This document shows, in pieces, positions 50,427 through 60,265 of a stretch of DNA of 64,000 bases (position 1 is its first letter; the number at the start of each line of letters is the position of its first letter). A model generated the notes under the pieces. That model did no database searches. It saw only the letters and a list, made by a program, of their open reading frames with translations, and was not told the DNA's origin. The stretch is taken from NCBI RefSeq assembly GCF_008728195.1, contig NZ_CP031598.1, positions 2,418,001-2,482,000 on the forward strand, written 5' to 3'. This DNA is from Roseovarius indicus. GTDB taxonomy: Bacteria > Pseudomonadota > Alphaproteobacteria > Rhodobacterales > Rhodobacteraceae. Made by a program: the position numbers and the translations under genes.

Positions 50427-52898
50427 ATGGCGCAGGTCTTCAAATGGCTTTTTCGGATTGCCGGGGCGATGGTGGTGCTGGCCGTGCTGGGTGTCACGGT
50501 CGTCTATTTCCTGCTGTCCCGGTCATTGCCGGAGTATGACAAGACGCTGGCGGTGAACGGGCTGTCCAGCAAGGTCGAGATCGTGCGCGACCATTCCAAC
50601 GTGCCGCATGTGTTCGGGGGCACCGACCTCGATACGTTCTTCGGGCTGGGCTATGCCCATGCGCAGGACCGGCTGTGGCAGATGGTGATGCTGCGGCGCA
50701 CGGTGCAGGGGCGGCTGTCGGAGGTGTTCGGCACGCAGACCGTCGAGATCGACAAGGTGCTGCGGCGGTTCGACCTGTACGGGCAGGCGCGGGATTCGGT
50801 TTCGGTGCAGGATGCGTGGACGCAGGAGGCGCTCAGGGCCTATTCGCGGGGGGTCAACGCGCGGCTGAACGAGATCAACGAGGAGGCGCGGGGGCGCGGG
50901 GCGCCGGAGATGTTCCTGTTCGATTTCCCGATTTCGCCGTGGCAGCCCGCCGATTCGATCGCCATCGTGAAGCTTCTGTCGGTGCAGCTGTCGGCGCATC
51001 TGCAGGAGGAGGTGCTTTTTGCGCGGACCTCGATGGCGCTGGGGGATGACGGTCTGATGGAGGATATCATGCCGCTGGCGCCGGGCAGCGGGATCGCGGC
51101 GCTGCCGGATTATGCCTCGCTGTTCCCGGAGCTGAAGGACCACGCGCCGCGCTATGCGAAATCGGATATCACCGCCAATCCGCTGTCGCCGTTCCATGAC
51201 CGGGCCTTTGCGGGGGCGTCGAACGCCTGGGCCGCCGCGCCGTCGCGCTCGGCCGCGGGCGGCACGCTTCTGGCCAATGACCCGCATCTGGAACTGACGG
51301 CGCCGGCGATCTGGTACCTGGCGCGGATCGAGCTGTCGACCGGCGGCGTGATCGGCGGGACGATCCCCGGCGTGCCGGTGGTGATGACGGGCCGGAGCGA
51401 GAAGCTGGGCTGGGGGGTCACGTCATCCTACATGGACGATCAGGACGTCTATATCGAGCGGCTGAACCCCGACAACCCGGGCGAATACCTGACGCCCGAC
51501 GGCTACAAGGATTTCCGCACCGAGAGCACGATCATCGAGATCAAGGACATGGACCCGATCACCCTGACGCTGAGGTGGACGGATAACGGCCCGGTCATGC
51601 CCGGCACCCATTACGACCTGGCCGAGGTGACCCCGCCGGGGCATGTGGCCTCGGTCGCGTGGACGGCGCTGTCGGGGGCGGACACGACGATGACCGCCGC
51701 GATGCGGCTGATGCAGTCGCAGAATGTCGACGAGGCGCTGGAGGCGGGCAGGTTCTACGTCGCGCCGTCGCAGAACCTGATGCTGGCCGATGACGAAACC
51801 ATAGCCATGAAGATGATCGGGGCGATGCCGCGGCGCAATGCCGGGCACGAGACCAAGGGGCGGATGCCGTCGCGCGGCTGGGTGGAGGCGAACCGCTGGC
51901 CGGCGATGACGCCCTATTCGGCGAACCCCGAGTTCGTGGCGCCGATCGGCGGGGTGCTGGGCAACACCAACAACAAGACGGTCGACCGGCCGTTCCCGTC
52001 GCATGTGAGCTTCAAATGGGGGGACACGCAGCGGATCCACCGCTGGCAGCGGCTGATGCAGTCGCGCGAGGTGCATACGCGCGACAGTTTCATCGAGGCG
52101 CAGCTGGATACGGTGAGTTTCACCGCGCGGTCGCTGTTGCCGCTGATCGGGCGGGACCTGTGGTTCACCGGCGAGGCCGCGCCGGACGGCACGCCCGAGC
52201 GGCAGCGGCAGCGGGCGCTGGACCTGCTGTCGAACTGGAACGGCGAGATGAACGAGCATCTGCCGGAGCCGTTGATCTATGCCGCCTGGCTGCGGGCGCT
52301 GATGACCCGGCTGATCCAGGACGAGCTGGGGCCGCTGGCGACCGAGTTCACGCATCCCGACCCGGTGTTCATCGAGCGGGTGTATCGCGATATCGACGGG
52401 GCGTCGGAATGGTGCGACATCAAGCAGTCGACCCAGGAGGAGACTTGCACCGACATCGCGCGGCTGGCGCTGGACGATGCGCTGGTGTGGATCGACGACA
52501 ACTACGGCACCGCGCTGGAAAGCCTGCGCTGGGGGGATGCGCACCAGGCGACCCATGACCACCAGGTCCTGGGCGATGTGCCGTTGCTGCGGTATTTCGT
52601 GAATATCCGGCAATCGACCTCGGGCGGGGACAACACCCTGTTGCGCGGGCGGACGAGCGGCGAGGGGCCGGACCCGTTCCAGAACGTGCATGGCGCGGCG
52701 TTCCGGGGGGTGTATGATTTCGCCGACCCCGACAGCAGCGTGTTCATCATTTCCACCGGCCAGTCGGGGCATTTCCTGAGCCGGCATTACGACGACCTTT
52801 CGCAGCTTTGGCGGCGGGGGGAGTATATTCCGATGTCGCTTGACCCGGCGTTGGCGAGGGCGGCGGCCGTGGGAGTGACGATGCTGGTGCCGCGGTAG
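50427..52898 (+). CDS. Penicillin acylase family protein (Ntn hydrolase)
   Basis: An 823-residue protein with an N-terminal membrane/signal segment (about 9-30), an alpha-chain region (GLGYAHAQDRLWQMVMLRRT) and the autoprocessing site GAS-NAWAAAP with Ser265 as the future N-terminal nucleophile of the beta chain. GNTNNKTVDRPFP and the C-terminal FIISTGQSGHFLS match the family. Such enzymes hydrolyse amides, including acyl-homoserine lactones and beta-lactams. The substrate here is not known. Followed by a triple-palindrome element. Confidence 0.92.
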   Translation: MAQVFKWLFRIAGAMVVLAVLGVTVVYFLLSRSLPEYDKTLAVNGLSSKVEIVRDHSNVPHVFGGTDLDTFFGLGYAHAQDRLWQMVMLRRTVQGRLSEVFGTQTVEIDKVLRRFDLYGQARDSVSVQDAWTQEALRAYSRGVNARLNEINEEARGRGAPEMFLFDFPISPWQPADSIAIVKLLSVQLSAHLQEEVLFARTSMALGDDGLMEDIMPLAPGSGIAALPDYASLFPELKDHAPRYAKSDITANPLSPFHDRAFAGASNAWAAAPSRSAAGGTLLANDPHLELTAPAIWYLARIELSTGGVIGGTIPGVPVVMTGRSEKLGWGVTSSYMDDQDVYIERLNPDNPGEYLTPDGYKDFRTESTIIEIKDMDPITLTLRWTDNGPVMPGTHYDLAEVTPPGHVASVAWTALSGADTTMTAAMRLMQSQNVDEALEAGRFYVAPSQNLMLADDETIAMKMIGAMPRRNAGHETKGRMPSRGWVEANRWPAMTPYSANPEFVAPIGGVLGNTNNKTVDRPFPSHVSFKWGDTQRIHRWQRLMQSREVHTRDSFIEAQLDTVSFTARSLLPLIGRDLWFTGEAAPDGTPERQRQRALDLLSNWNGEMNEHLPEPLIYAAWLRALMTRLIQDELGPLATEFTHPDPVFIERVYRDIDGASEWCDIKQSTQEETCTDIARLALDDALVWIDDNYGTALESLRWGDAHQATHDHQVLGDVPLLRYFVNIRQSTSGGDNTLLRGRTSGEGPDPFQNVHGAAFRGVYDFADPDSSVFIISTGQSGHFLSRHYDDLSQLWRRGEYIPMSLDPALARAAAVGVTMLVPR

Positions 52899-52907
52899 GG
52901 GCGGGTG

Positions 52908-52976
52908 CCGGAATTTTCGAAAATTCCGGGGACGGAAAATTGGAATTTTCCGGGCCGTTTTCTTCGAAGAAAACGG
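52908..52976. repeat. Triple-palindrome intergenic element, copy 2
   Basis: Three palindromes in the same order and orientation as at 6191-6258: 52908-52929 (perfect 22 bp), 52933-52952 and 52955-52976. The second and third are identical to copy 1; in the first the centre and outer bases differ but pairing is kept. It lies 9 bases after the penicillin acylase stop. Confidence 0.85.
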
Positions 52977-53061
52977 GGCGTTGCGGGTGGGCCCAATGTG
53001 GCGACGGGCAGGGACATGGCGGTTGGCCGCCCGAGAGGGCGTTGTTCAGACCACCCTGTCG

Positions 53062-53403
53062 TCAGTATTGCGGCATCCGGGCAAGACAGTTTTTTGCGAG
53101 CATTCGAACACTTTGCCAGTCTTCCGAGTGCCGAAGCGCACCGAATGTCCAAATATGCGCGTTTGTGGTGGCGCTCATGATCCCGAACAAGTCGTCGAGT
53201 TTTCGAAGCTCGTCGAACAGGGCGGCGTGATCCGGTTTGATGGCTTCGATCGCCCTGTACATGTCATCGAATTCGAGTGCGAGTTCGCCAGGACCGACGC
53301 CGCATTGTTCGGGATCGATGTCATCGAGATAGGCGACCTGAGTATCGACCGGGCTTGCCAGGACGCGTAAGGTTTCCTTCAGCATGGAAAGCCGGTTGTC
53401 CAT
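53062..53403 (-). CDS. Hypothetical protein, 113 aa
   Basis: ATG 53403 follows GGGGAGAT. The acidic helical protein begins MDNRLSMLKETLRVLASPVD and includes LALEFDDMYRAIEAIKPDHA and DELRKLDDLFGIMSATTNAH; it has no signal peptide or membrane helix. I do not recognise a family. GC bias is lower than in the flanking genes. It stands alone between the penicillin acylase and the ABC ATPase genes. Confidence 0.7.
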   Translation of the reverse strand: MDNRLSMLKETLRVLASPVDTQVAYLDDIDPEQCGVGPGELALEFDDMYRAIEAIKPDHAALFDELRKLDDLFGIMSATTNAHIWTFGALRHSEDWQSVRMLAKNCLARMPQY

Positions 53404-53592
53404 GACATCTCCCCGTGTCTCATCCTGGTGGAAGGCCGTCCTTCCGCAAATCTTCCAGGGCCGCCGCCGGTGCGGCCGCAATGGCAACGTACCGGGTATT
53501 TCGCTTATGGCGCCAGCCTCTATCGCTCCGTGTTTGACCTTGTGCGGAACCCCCACTAGCTTCATTTCCAACGCTTCCGAACAGGAGACCCC

Positions 53593-55425
53593 ATGCTCGA
53601 CCGCCCTGTCGGCCACCCCGTCGCCCGCATCGAGAACTTGCGGGTGGACTTCCAGACGCGTGATGGACCGGTCACCGGTGTCGAGGACGTGTCGTTCGAG
53701 GTGTTCCCCGGGGAGACGGTTTGTATTGTCGGCGAATCCGGGTCGGGCAAGTCGGTGTCGTCGCTGTCGCTGATGCGGCTGGTGGAGTTCGGGGGTGGCG
53801 AGATTGCCGGGGGCCGGCTGATCTTCGACGAGGGCGAGGGGCACGAGATCGACCTTGCCAAGACGCCGCAGAACCTGATGCGGACGATCCGGGGCAACCA
53901 GATCGGGATGATCTTCCAGGAGCCGATGACGGCGCTGAACCCGGTCTTCACCATCGGGCGGCAGCTGACCGAGGGGTTGCGGCTGCACAAGAACATGGAC
54001 CGGAAGGCGGCGAGGGCGCGGGCGCTGGAGCTGTTGCGGGAGGTTCGGATACCGGAGCCGGAAAGGCGGCTGACGCAGTATCCGCACGAGCTGTCGGGCG
54101 GGATGCGGCAGCGGGTGGTGATTGCGATGGCGCTGGCCTGTCAGCCGAAGCTGCTGATCGCGGATGAGCCGACGACCGCGCTGGATGTGACCATTCAGGC
54201 CGAGATCCTAGCCCTGATGAACCGGCTGAAGCGGGAGACCGGCACGGCGGTGATGTTCATCACGCACGATATGGCCGTGGTGGCGCAGATGGCCGACCGG
54301 GTGGTGGTGATGTTCCGGGGGCGGAAGGTCGAGGACGGGCCGGTGGAGGAGATCTTCGCCAACCCGCAGCATGAGTATACGAAGGCGTTGTTGGCCGCCG
54401 TGCCGCGTTTGGGCGAGATGCGGGGGAAGGCGGCGCCGGAGCCGATGAAGCTTTTCGGGGTCGAGGATCAGGAGATCGCGCCGATCGTCGGGAGCGACGA
54501 GACGCTGTTATCCGTGAAGGGGCTGGTGACGCGGTTTGCGGTGCGCGGCGGGCTGCTGCGGCGGACGGTGGCCAATGTGCATGCGGTGGAGGATCTGTCG
54601 TTCGAGCTGGGCCGGGGCAGGACGCTGTCTCTGGTGGGAGAGTCGGGCTGCGGGAAGTCGACCGCCGGGCGGTCGATCCTGCGGCTGATCGAGCCTTTGC
54701 GGGGCGAGATCACGCTGGATGGCACGGATATCATGGCGCTGGGGGATGGCGCGTTGCGCAAGGCGCGGCAGGACATGCAGATGGTGTTCCAGGACCCGTT
54801 CGCGAGCCTCAACCCGCAGATGAAGTTGGCCGATCAAGTGGCGGAACCCATGAGAAATTTCGGGATCGGCAGCGGGTCGGAGCGGGATGACCGGGTGGCG
54901 ATGCTGTTCGACCGGGTGGAGCTGCCGCGCAGTTTCCTGCGGCGCTATCCGCATGAGTTGTCGGGCGGGCAGCGGCAGCGGGTGGCGATTGCGCGGGCGC
55001 TGGCGCTGAACCCCAAGCTGATCGTGGCGGACGAGGCGGTGAGCGCGCTGGATGTCAGCGTGCAGGCGCAGGTGCTGAACCTGATGATGGAGCTGCAGGC
55101 CGAGCTGGGCGTGTCATTCCTGTTCATCAGTCATGACATGGCGGTGGTGGAGCGGGTGAGCCACGACGTGGGCGTGATGTACCTGGGCCGGATCGTGGAG
55201 CGCGGGCCGCGGGCGAAGGTGTTCGAGAACCCGCAGCACCCCTATACCAAGGCGCTGCTGAAGGCGGTGCCGGTGGCGGACCCGGCGAGGCGCCACAAGG
55301 AAGATGACTTGAAGTTCAAGCCGATCCCGTCGCCCATTCACGATGTGGGATACGAACCGGGCCCGTCTGTTTACGAAGAGGTGGAGCCGGGGCATGTCGT
55401 GCTGGTGTCCGACAGCGGCTATTGA
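53593..55425 (+). CDS. Dipeptide/oligopeptide ABC transporter ATPase, DppD-DppF fusion
   Basis: A 610-residue protein with two complete ABC cassettes. First: Walker A GESGSGKSVSSLSLM, signature LSGGMRQRVVIAMALAC, Walker B LLIADEPTTALD. Second: GESGCGKSTAGRSIL, LSGGQRQRVAIARALAL, LIVADEAVSALD, with the peptide-transporter C-terminal extension (NPQHPYTKALLKAVP). It energises peptide or glutathione-type uptake; permease and binding-protein genes are not in the window. An M20 peptidase gene follows 19 bases on, so imported peptides or amides may be hydrolysed. Confidence 0.94.
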   Translation: MLDRPVGHPVARIENLRVDFQTRDGPVTGVEDVSFEVFPGETVCIVGESGSGKSVSSLSLMRLVEFGGGEIAGGRLIFDEGEGHEIDLAKTPQNLMRTIRGNQIGMIFQEPMTALNPVFTIGRQLTEGLRLHKNMDRKAARARALELLREVRIPEPERRLTQYPHELSGGMRQRVVIAMALACQPKLLIADEPTTALDVTIQAEILALMNRLKRETGTAVMFITHDMAVVAQMADRVVVMFRGRKVEDGPVEEIFANPQHEYTKALLAAVPRLGEMRGKAAPEPMKLFGVEDQEIAPIVGSDETLLSVKGLVTRFAVRGGLLRRTVANVHAVEDLSFELGRGRTLSLVGESGCGKSTAGRSILRLIEPLRGEITLDGTDIMALGDGALRKARQDMQMVFQDPFASLNPQMKLADQVAEPMRNFGIGSGSERDDRVAMLFDRVELPRSFLRRYPHELSGGQRQRVAIARALALNPKLIVADEAVSALDVSVQAQVLNLMMELQAELGVSFLFISHDMAVVERVSHDVGVMYLGRIVERGPRAKVFENPQHPYTKALLKAVPVADPARRHKEDDLKFKPIPSPIHDVGYEPGPSVYEEVEPGHVVLVSDSGY

Positions 55426-55444
55426 GGAAAAAGGAGCGAAAGAG

Positions 55445-56605
55445 ATGCCCGTGAAGAACCGGTTTGCAGAGATGCATGACGAGATCACCGCCTGGCGGCG
55501 GGATATGCACGAACACCCGGAGATCCTGTTCGAGACGCACCGGACGAGTGCGTTGGTGGCCGAGAAGCTAGAGGCGTTCGGCTGTGACGAGGTCGTCACC
55601 GGGTTGGGGCGCACGGGCGTTGTCGGGATCATCAAGGGGCAGAAGGCCGACAGCGGCAAGGTGATCGGGCTGCGGGCCGACATGGATGCGCTGCCCATTC
55701 ATGAGCAGACGGGGGTCGAGTATGCCTCGAAGACGCCCGGGGCGATGCATGCCTGCGGGCATGACGGGCATACGGCGATGCTGCTTGGCGCGGCGCGCTA
55801 CCTTGCGGAGACGCGGAATTTCAATGGCACGGTCGCGGTGATCTTTCAGCCCGCCGAGGAAGGCGGCGGCGGCGGCAAGGAGATGTGCGACGACGGGATG
55901 ATGGAGCGGTTCGGCATCCAGGAGGTCTACGGGATGCATAACTGGCCCGGGGTGCCGATGGGGCAGTTCGCGATCCGGCCGGGCGCGTTCTTTGCCGCGA
56001 CCGACAAGATCGAGATCCTGGTCGAGGGCAAGGGCGGACATGCCGCCAAGCCGCATGAGACGGTGGACCCCTCGGTGATGGCGGCGCATCTGCTGACGGC
56101 GATTCAGTCGATTGCCAGCCGGAACGCCGACCCGACCGAGCAGCTGGTGGTGTCGGTTACGTCGATGGAGACCTCGTCGCATACGTTCAACGTGATCCCC
56201 TCGTCGGTGAAGATGATCGGGACGGTGCGGACGCTGAGCGGCGAGATGCGGGATTTGGCCGAGGAACGGTTGCAGGCGCTGTGCGACAGTATCGGGCCGG
56301 CTTTCGGGGGCAAGATCACGCTCAACTACGAGCGGAACTACCCGGTGATGGTGAACCATCCCGACCAGACCGAGTTTGCGGCGCAGGTGGCGCGATCGGT
56401 CAGCGGGCAATGCGATGACGCGCCGCTGGTGATGGGGGGCGAGGATTTCGCCTTCATGCTGGAGGCGCGGCCGGGGGCGTATATCCTTGTGGGCAACGGC
56501 GACACGGCGGCGGTGCATCACCCGGAGTACAATTTCAACGACGAGGCGATCCCGGCAGGGTGCAGTTGGTGGGCCGGGGTGGCCGAGCAGCGGATGCCTT
56601 TGTGA
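55445..56605 (+). CDS. M20 family amidohydrolase/carboxypeptidase
   Basis: A 386-residue zinc hydrolase of the hippurate/IAA-amino-acid type. Metal ligands lie in HACGHDGHTAMLL, FQPAEEGGGGGKEMCDDG, MHNWPG and GGEDFAFML; the dimerisation domain is about 185-295. GGAG precedes ATG 55445. It follows the fused ABC ATPase directly, suggesting that the transporter feeds it N-acyl amino acids or peptides. Confidence 0.93.
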   Translation: MPVKNRFAEMHDEITAWRRDMHEHPEILFETHRTSALVAEKLEAFGCDEVVTGLGRTGVVGIIKGQKADSGKVIGLRADMDALPIHEQTGVEYASKTPGAMHACGHDGHTAMLLGAARYLAETRNFNGTVAVIFQPAEEGGGGGKEMCDDGMMERFGIQEVYGMHNWPGVPMGQFAIRPGAFFAATDKIEILVEGKGGHAAKPHETVDPSVMAAHLLTAIQSIASRNADPTEQLVVSVTSMETSSHTFNVIPSSVKMIGTVRTLSGEMRDLAEERLQALCDSIGPAFGGKITLNYERNYPVMVNHPDQTEFAAQVARSVSGQCDDAPLVMGGEDFAFMLEARPGAYILVGNGDTAAVHHPEYNFNDEAIPAGCSWWAGVAEQRMPL

Positions 56606-56637
56606 TACGGGTGTAGGAGTGGGGGCCAGCCCCCACG

Positions 56638-56665
56638 CCCCCGGGATATTTTTACCAAGAAGAAG
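56638..56665. repeat. Dispersed short element, copies near 56.6-56.8 kb
   Basis: A CCCCCGGGATATTTTTACCA-type motif; a second related copy is at 56794-56820 and a minus-strand relative is at 43962-43990. A GGGGGC-CA-GCCCCC hairpin lies just before it (56621-56634). Confidence 0.6.
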
Positions 56666-56704
56666 CTGGGGCGGCGTGCTGACCTGCGAATGGTGCTTTG
56701 GCGT

Positions 56705-56752
56705 TAACGGTAGGCGTGGGGGGCGGCCTAACGGTAGGCGTGGGGGGCGGCC
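56705..56752. repeat. Tandem 24-bp direct repeat (two copies)
   Basis: Bases 56705-56728 are repeated exactly at 56729-56752. Each begins TAACGGTAGGCG and ends GGGGGGCGGCC. It lies in the 221-base non-coding gap between the M20 peptidase and the convergent glycosyltransferase gene. Confidence 0.9.
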
Positions 56753-56826
56753 CCGCCGCCGTTGGGCCCGGACGAATGGTGCACGATGGCGGTCTCCGGG
56801 ATGTTTTCGGCCAGAAGAAGAGGGGG

Positions 56827-57861
56827 TTAGCCCTCGGACCAGAGCCGGTCGTAGACGGCGGCGATGGCGGTGGCTTCCTGCTCGATGCTGTAATGGGTTT
56901 GGGCTGCGGCGCGGGCGGCGGTGGACATTGCTTCGAGGCGCGCGGGATCGGAGAGGAGGGTGGCGAGGGTTTGGGCGGCGGTCTCGGGCTCGGTGATGAG
57001 GCCGCAGGTGCCCTGGCCGGAGAAGCTGCGGTAGTAGCCTTGGTCGGTGGCGACGAAGGGGGTGCCGGAGGCCATGCCTTCCAGCGGCGCCATGCCGTAG
57101 CCTTCGTAGCGGGGGAGTTGGACGACCGCCGAGAGGGCGCGCATGAGCGGGGGCAGGTCATCGGGGGGGAGTTCGCCGGGGAAGAGGATGCGGCCCGTGA
57201 GGCCGGCGGCGGCGATGCGCTGTTCGAGGCCGGCGAGGAAGGCGGCGTCGGATTTGGCGGCGCGGCCGATGACGAGGGCAGTGAGGCCGGGGTGGTTCGG
57301 CAGCAGCTTTATCATGGCGTCGACGAAGCGGTCGGTGCCCTTTTCGGGGCGGATGCGGCCGATGGTGGCGATACCTGACGTGCCAGGGTGGCCGGTGGCG
57401 GCCCAGGCGGCGGCGCGATCTGTGGCCGGCGTGAAGCGGGCGGTGTCGACGCCGTGGGTGACGGTGGCGCGGACATGGGGGACGAAACCGGCGGCTTTTT
57501 CGGTGGTGGCGATCACCGCGTCCATGCGCGAGATGAGCCAGCGGGGGAAGGCCGAGTGGCGGCGGATGGCGGCGGAGGTGAAGACGATTTTCACCGGCAG
57601 GCGGAGCACGTCGCGGGCCCACAGGGCGGCGCGCATTTCCGGGTTTCGGCGGACGTGCCAGATGGTGAAGGGGCGGTTTTCGGGTTTGGTGCGGGAGAGG
57701 CGGAGGGCGTCGCGGCGCGTGACAGGCGTCGGGCAGCCCGGCAGGGGGTGGCCGGCGAGGACCATGTCGAACCGAGAGGCCTGCTGGCGGATGACGCCGG
57801 CGGCGGTGGCGGAGACGCCGGTGAAGTTGGGGTTGAAGTTGGTGACGATGAGCTCGGGCAA
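56827..57861 (-). CDS. Glycosyltransferase family 4 protein
   Basis: A 344-residue GT-B enzyme: VTHGVDTARFTPA, the nucleotide-sugar region IGRIRPEKGTDRFVDAM and the E-x7-E-type motif GYGMAPLEGMASGTPFVATD. It lies downstream of waaA in the same direction with a 30-base gap and probably adds a sugar to the lipopolysaccharide core. Acceptor unknown. Confidence 0.92.
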   Translation of the reverse strand: MPELIVTNFNPNFTGVSATAAGVIRQQASRFDMVLAGHPLPGCPTPVTRRDALRLSRTKPENRPFTIWHVRRNPEMRAALWARDVLRLPVKIVFTSAAIRRHSAFPRWLISRMDAVIATTEKAAGFVPHVRATVTHGVDTARFTPATDRAAAWAATGHPGTSGIATIGRIRPEKGTDRFVDAMIKLLPNHPGLTALVIGRAAKSDAAFLAGLEQRIAAAGLTGRILFPGELPPDDLPPLMRALSAVVQLPRYEGYGMAPLEGMASGTPFVATDQGYYRSFSGQGTCGLITEPETAAQTLATLLSDPARLEAMSTAARAAAQTHYSIEQEATAIAAVYDRLWSEG

Positions 57862-57891
57862 GGGAGGTGCCTTGGTTGGGGTGGCGCCTGC

Positions 57892-59175
57892 CTAGCGCAT
57901 GGCGAGGGCCTTGCAAAGGGTGTCGGCGAAGGCGTCGAGCACGTCGTCCTGGGCGGCGGCGAAGCGGCGGGCGTTGTCACGGAGGGTGTCGAGGCGGTCG
58001 GGACTCTTGAGGAGTTTGTCGAGTTCGGTGGCAAGGGCCTTGGCGTCGTCGACTTCGATGCCCGCGCCGGCGGCGTCGAGCTCGGGGTAGGTTTTGGCGA
58101 AATTGGCGTAGAGCGGCCCGTGGAGGATGGCGGAGCCCGCATGGGCAGGCTCGAAGGGATTGTGGCCGCCCACCGGCGTGAAGGAGCCGCAGAGGCAGGT
58201 GAGGGGCGAGAGGGCGTACCAGAGGCCGGTCTCGCCCAGCGTGTCGGCGAGGTAGACCTGGGTCGTGGCGGTGAGAGGGTCGCCTTTGCTGCGCCGGGCC
58301 GGTGTGAGGCCGGCGTCGGTGATCTGTTTCGCGATGGTGTCGGCGCGCTCGGGGTGGCGGGGGACGAGGATCAGCAGGGCGTCGGGGTTGTCTTGCAGGA
58401 CGGATTTGTGGGCGGCGAGCATGACCTCGTCTTCGCCGGGATGGGTGGAGCTGGCGAGCCAGAGGGGGCGGTTGGCGATCGTCTCTTGCAGCCCGGCGAG
58501 GGCGGCGGCGTCGTAGGGGGCGGGGCCGGCGAGGGATTTCAGGTTCTGGCCGGCTTCGGCCTGGGTCAGGCCGAGATCGTGGAGGTGGTCGGCCGTGCGC
58601 TGATCCTGGCAGTGGATCATTCGGAAATGGTTCATCAGGTAGCGCGCCGTTTCCGGGAAGCGCTTCCAGTTGCGGGCCGAGCCCTCGGAGATGCGGGCGT
58701 TGATGAGGGCGAGCGGGATGCCCCTGTCATGGGTGCGGGTGAGCATCTGGGGCCAGAGCTCGCTTTCGACGAAGACCGCCGCGTCGGGGTGCCAGTTGCT
58801 GAGGAACCGGCGGAGCGGGCGGGAGGCGTCGAGGGGGGCGAACTGGTGCTGGGTGCGGGGCGGCAGGCGCTTGGCCACGACCTGGGCCGAGGTGGCGGTG
58901 CCGGAGGTGAGCAGGAAGGAGGTGTCGGGGAGGGCCTGGCCGAGGTGTTCGATGAGGCGCAGGACAGAAAGGCTTTCGCCGACGGAGGCTGCGTGGAACC
59001 AGACGAGGCGGCCCTTGGGGCGCGCGGCGGTGGCGCGGCCCATCCGTTCCTTCTGGCGGGTGGGGGAGATGCCCTGGGCGTCGAGCTTGGCGGCGACGCG
59101 GCGGTAGGCCAGCGGGGCCACGATGTTGGCCGCGGCGCGGTACAGCCAGATGGGCAGGGGCGCGCCCTGCATCAC
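57892..59175 (-). CDS. waaA: 3-deoxy-D-manno-octulosonic acid (Kdo) transferase
   Basis: A 427-residue GT-B transferase that adds Kdo to lipid A precursors at the inner membrane. Markers: [58 protein letters not shown] and [19 protein letters not shown]. The N-terminal hydrophobic stretch serves as membrane anchor. The start overlaps the moaA stop by 4 bases; Met2 (59172) is an alternative. Confidence 0.95.
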   Translation of the reverse strand: MMQGAPLPIWLYRAAANIVAPLAYRRVAAKLDAQGISPTRQKERMGRATAARPKGRLVWFHAASVGESLSVLRLIEHLGQALPDTSFLLTSGTATSAQVVAKRLPPRTQHQFAPLDASRPLRRFLSNWHPDAAVFVESELWPQMLTRTHDRGIPLALINARISEGSARNWKRFPETARYLMNHFRMIHCQDQRTADHLHDLGLTQAEAGQNLKSLAGPAPYDAAALAGLQETIANRPLWLASSTHPGEDEVMLAAHKSVLQDNPDALLILVPRHPERADTIAKQITDAGLTPARRSKGDPLTATTQVYLADTLGETGLWYALSPLTCLCGSFTPVGGHNPFEPAHAGSAILHGPLYANFAKTYPELDAAGAGIEVDDAKALATELDKLLKSPDRLDTLRDNARRFAAAQDDVLDAFADTLCKALAMR

Positions 59176-60179
59176 CCGCCGGTGTGGCTCATGTGGCGGG
59201 ACATCTGGCCGTCGACGGCCTGGCGCGAATAGTCGAAATCGTGGCCCTTGGGCTTATGCGCGATGGCGTCGCGGATGGCCTGTTCGAGGGGCGCATCGTC
59301 GGCGGGGTTGTTGCGGAGCGGCGCGCGCAGGTCGGCCATGTCTTCCTGGCCGAGGCACATGTAGAGCTCACCCGTGCAGGTGAGGCGGACGCGGTTGCAG
59401 CTTTCGCAGAAATTATGGGTGAGCGGCGTGATGAAGCCGATCTTCTGGCCGGTTTCTTCCAATTGCACGTAGCGGGCGGGGCCGCCGGTGCGTTCGGCCA
59501 GGTCGGTGAGGGTGTATTCCTGTGACAGACGGGCGCGGAGGTCGGTCAGTTTCCAGTACTGGTCGAGCCTGTCCTCGTTGCCGATATCGCCCATCGGCAT
59601 GACCTCGATGAAGGTGAGGTCCATGTCGCGCTCGGCGCACCACTGGACGAGGGTGAACAGCTCGTCTTCGTTGAAGCCCTTGAGCGCCACGGTGTTGATC
59701 TTGACCAGGAGGCCGGCCTTCTGGGCAGCGTCGATGCCCTTGAGCACCTGCGGCAGGCGGCCCCAGCGGGTGACGTCGGCGAATTTTTTCTCGTCGAGCG
59801 TGTCGAGGGAGATGTTCACCCGGCGGACGCCCGCGGCGTAGAGATCGTCGGCGAAGCGGGCGAGTTGGGAGCCGTTGGTGGTGAGGGTCAGTTCGCGCAG
59901 ATCGCCGCTTTCGAGGTGGCGGGTCATCGACTGGAAGAAGGTCATGATATCGCGGCGCACCAGCGGTTCGCCGCCGGTGATGCGCAGCTTTTCCACGCCG
60001 AGGCGCACGAAGGTCGAGCACATGCGGTCGAGCTCTTCCAGGGTCAGGAGTTCCTTCTTGGGCAGGAAGGTCATGTTCTCCGACATGCAGTAGACGCAGC
60101 GGAAATCGCAGCGGTCGGTGACGGAGACACGCAGGTAGGAAATGGCGCGCTGGAAGGGGTCGATGAGCGGTGCTGTCAT
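59172..60179 (-). CDS. moaA: GTP 3',8-cyclase
   Basis: A 335-residue radical SAM enzyme of molybdenum cofactor synthesis. The SAM cluster is CDFRCVYC (C-x3-C-x2-C), the C-terminal cluster is [18 protein letters not shown], and the protein ends in the conserved GG dipeptide required for activity. ATG 60179 gives the family-typical start; the frame extends upstream without homology. Its stop overlaps waaA by 4 bases. Confidence 0.97.
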   Translation of the reverse strand: MTAPLIDPFQRAISYLRVSVTDRCDFRCVYCMSENMTFLPKKELLTLEELDRMCSTFVRLGVEKLRITGGEPLVRRDIMTFFQSMTRHLESGDLRELTLTTNGSQLARFADDLYAAGVRRVNISLDTLDEKKFADVTRWGRLPQVLKGIDAAQKAGLLVKINTVALKGFNEDELFTLVQWCAERDMDLTFIEVMPMGDIGNEDRLDQYWKLTDLRARLSQEYTLTDLAERTGGPARYVQLEETGQKIGFITPLTHNFCESCNRVRLTCTGELYMCLGQEDMADLRAPLRNNPADDAPLEQAIRDAIAHKPKGHDFDYSRQAVDGQMSRHMSHTGG

Positions 60180-60265
60180 GGGGCAGAACCTATGCCGTGG
60201 GGGAACGGGGCACAAGGGCTGTTCTTTGGATTGTCGGGGGCGGCCGGGGGCCCTAGATTGGGGGC

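Noticed and set aside
57388..59232. Plus-strand open frame (614 codons) rich in Gly/Glu
   Set aside because: Shadow of the glycosyltransferase and waaA genes on the minus strand.
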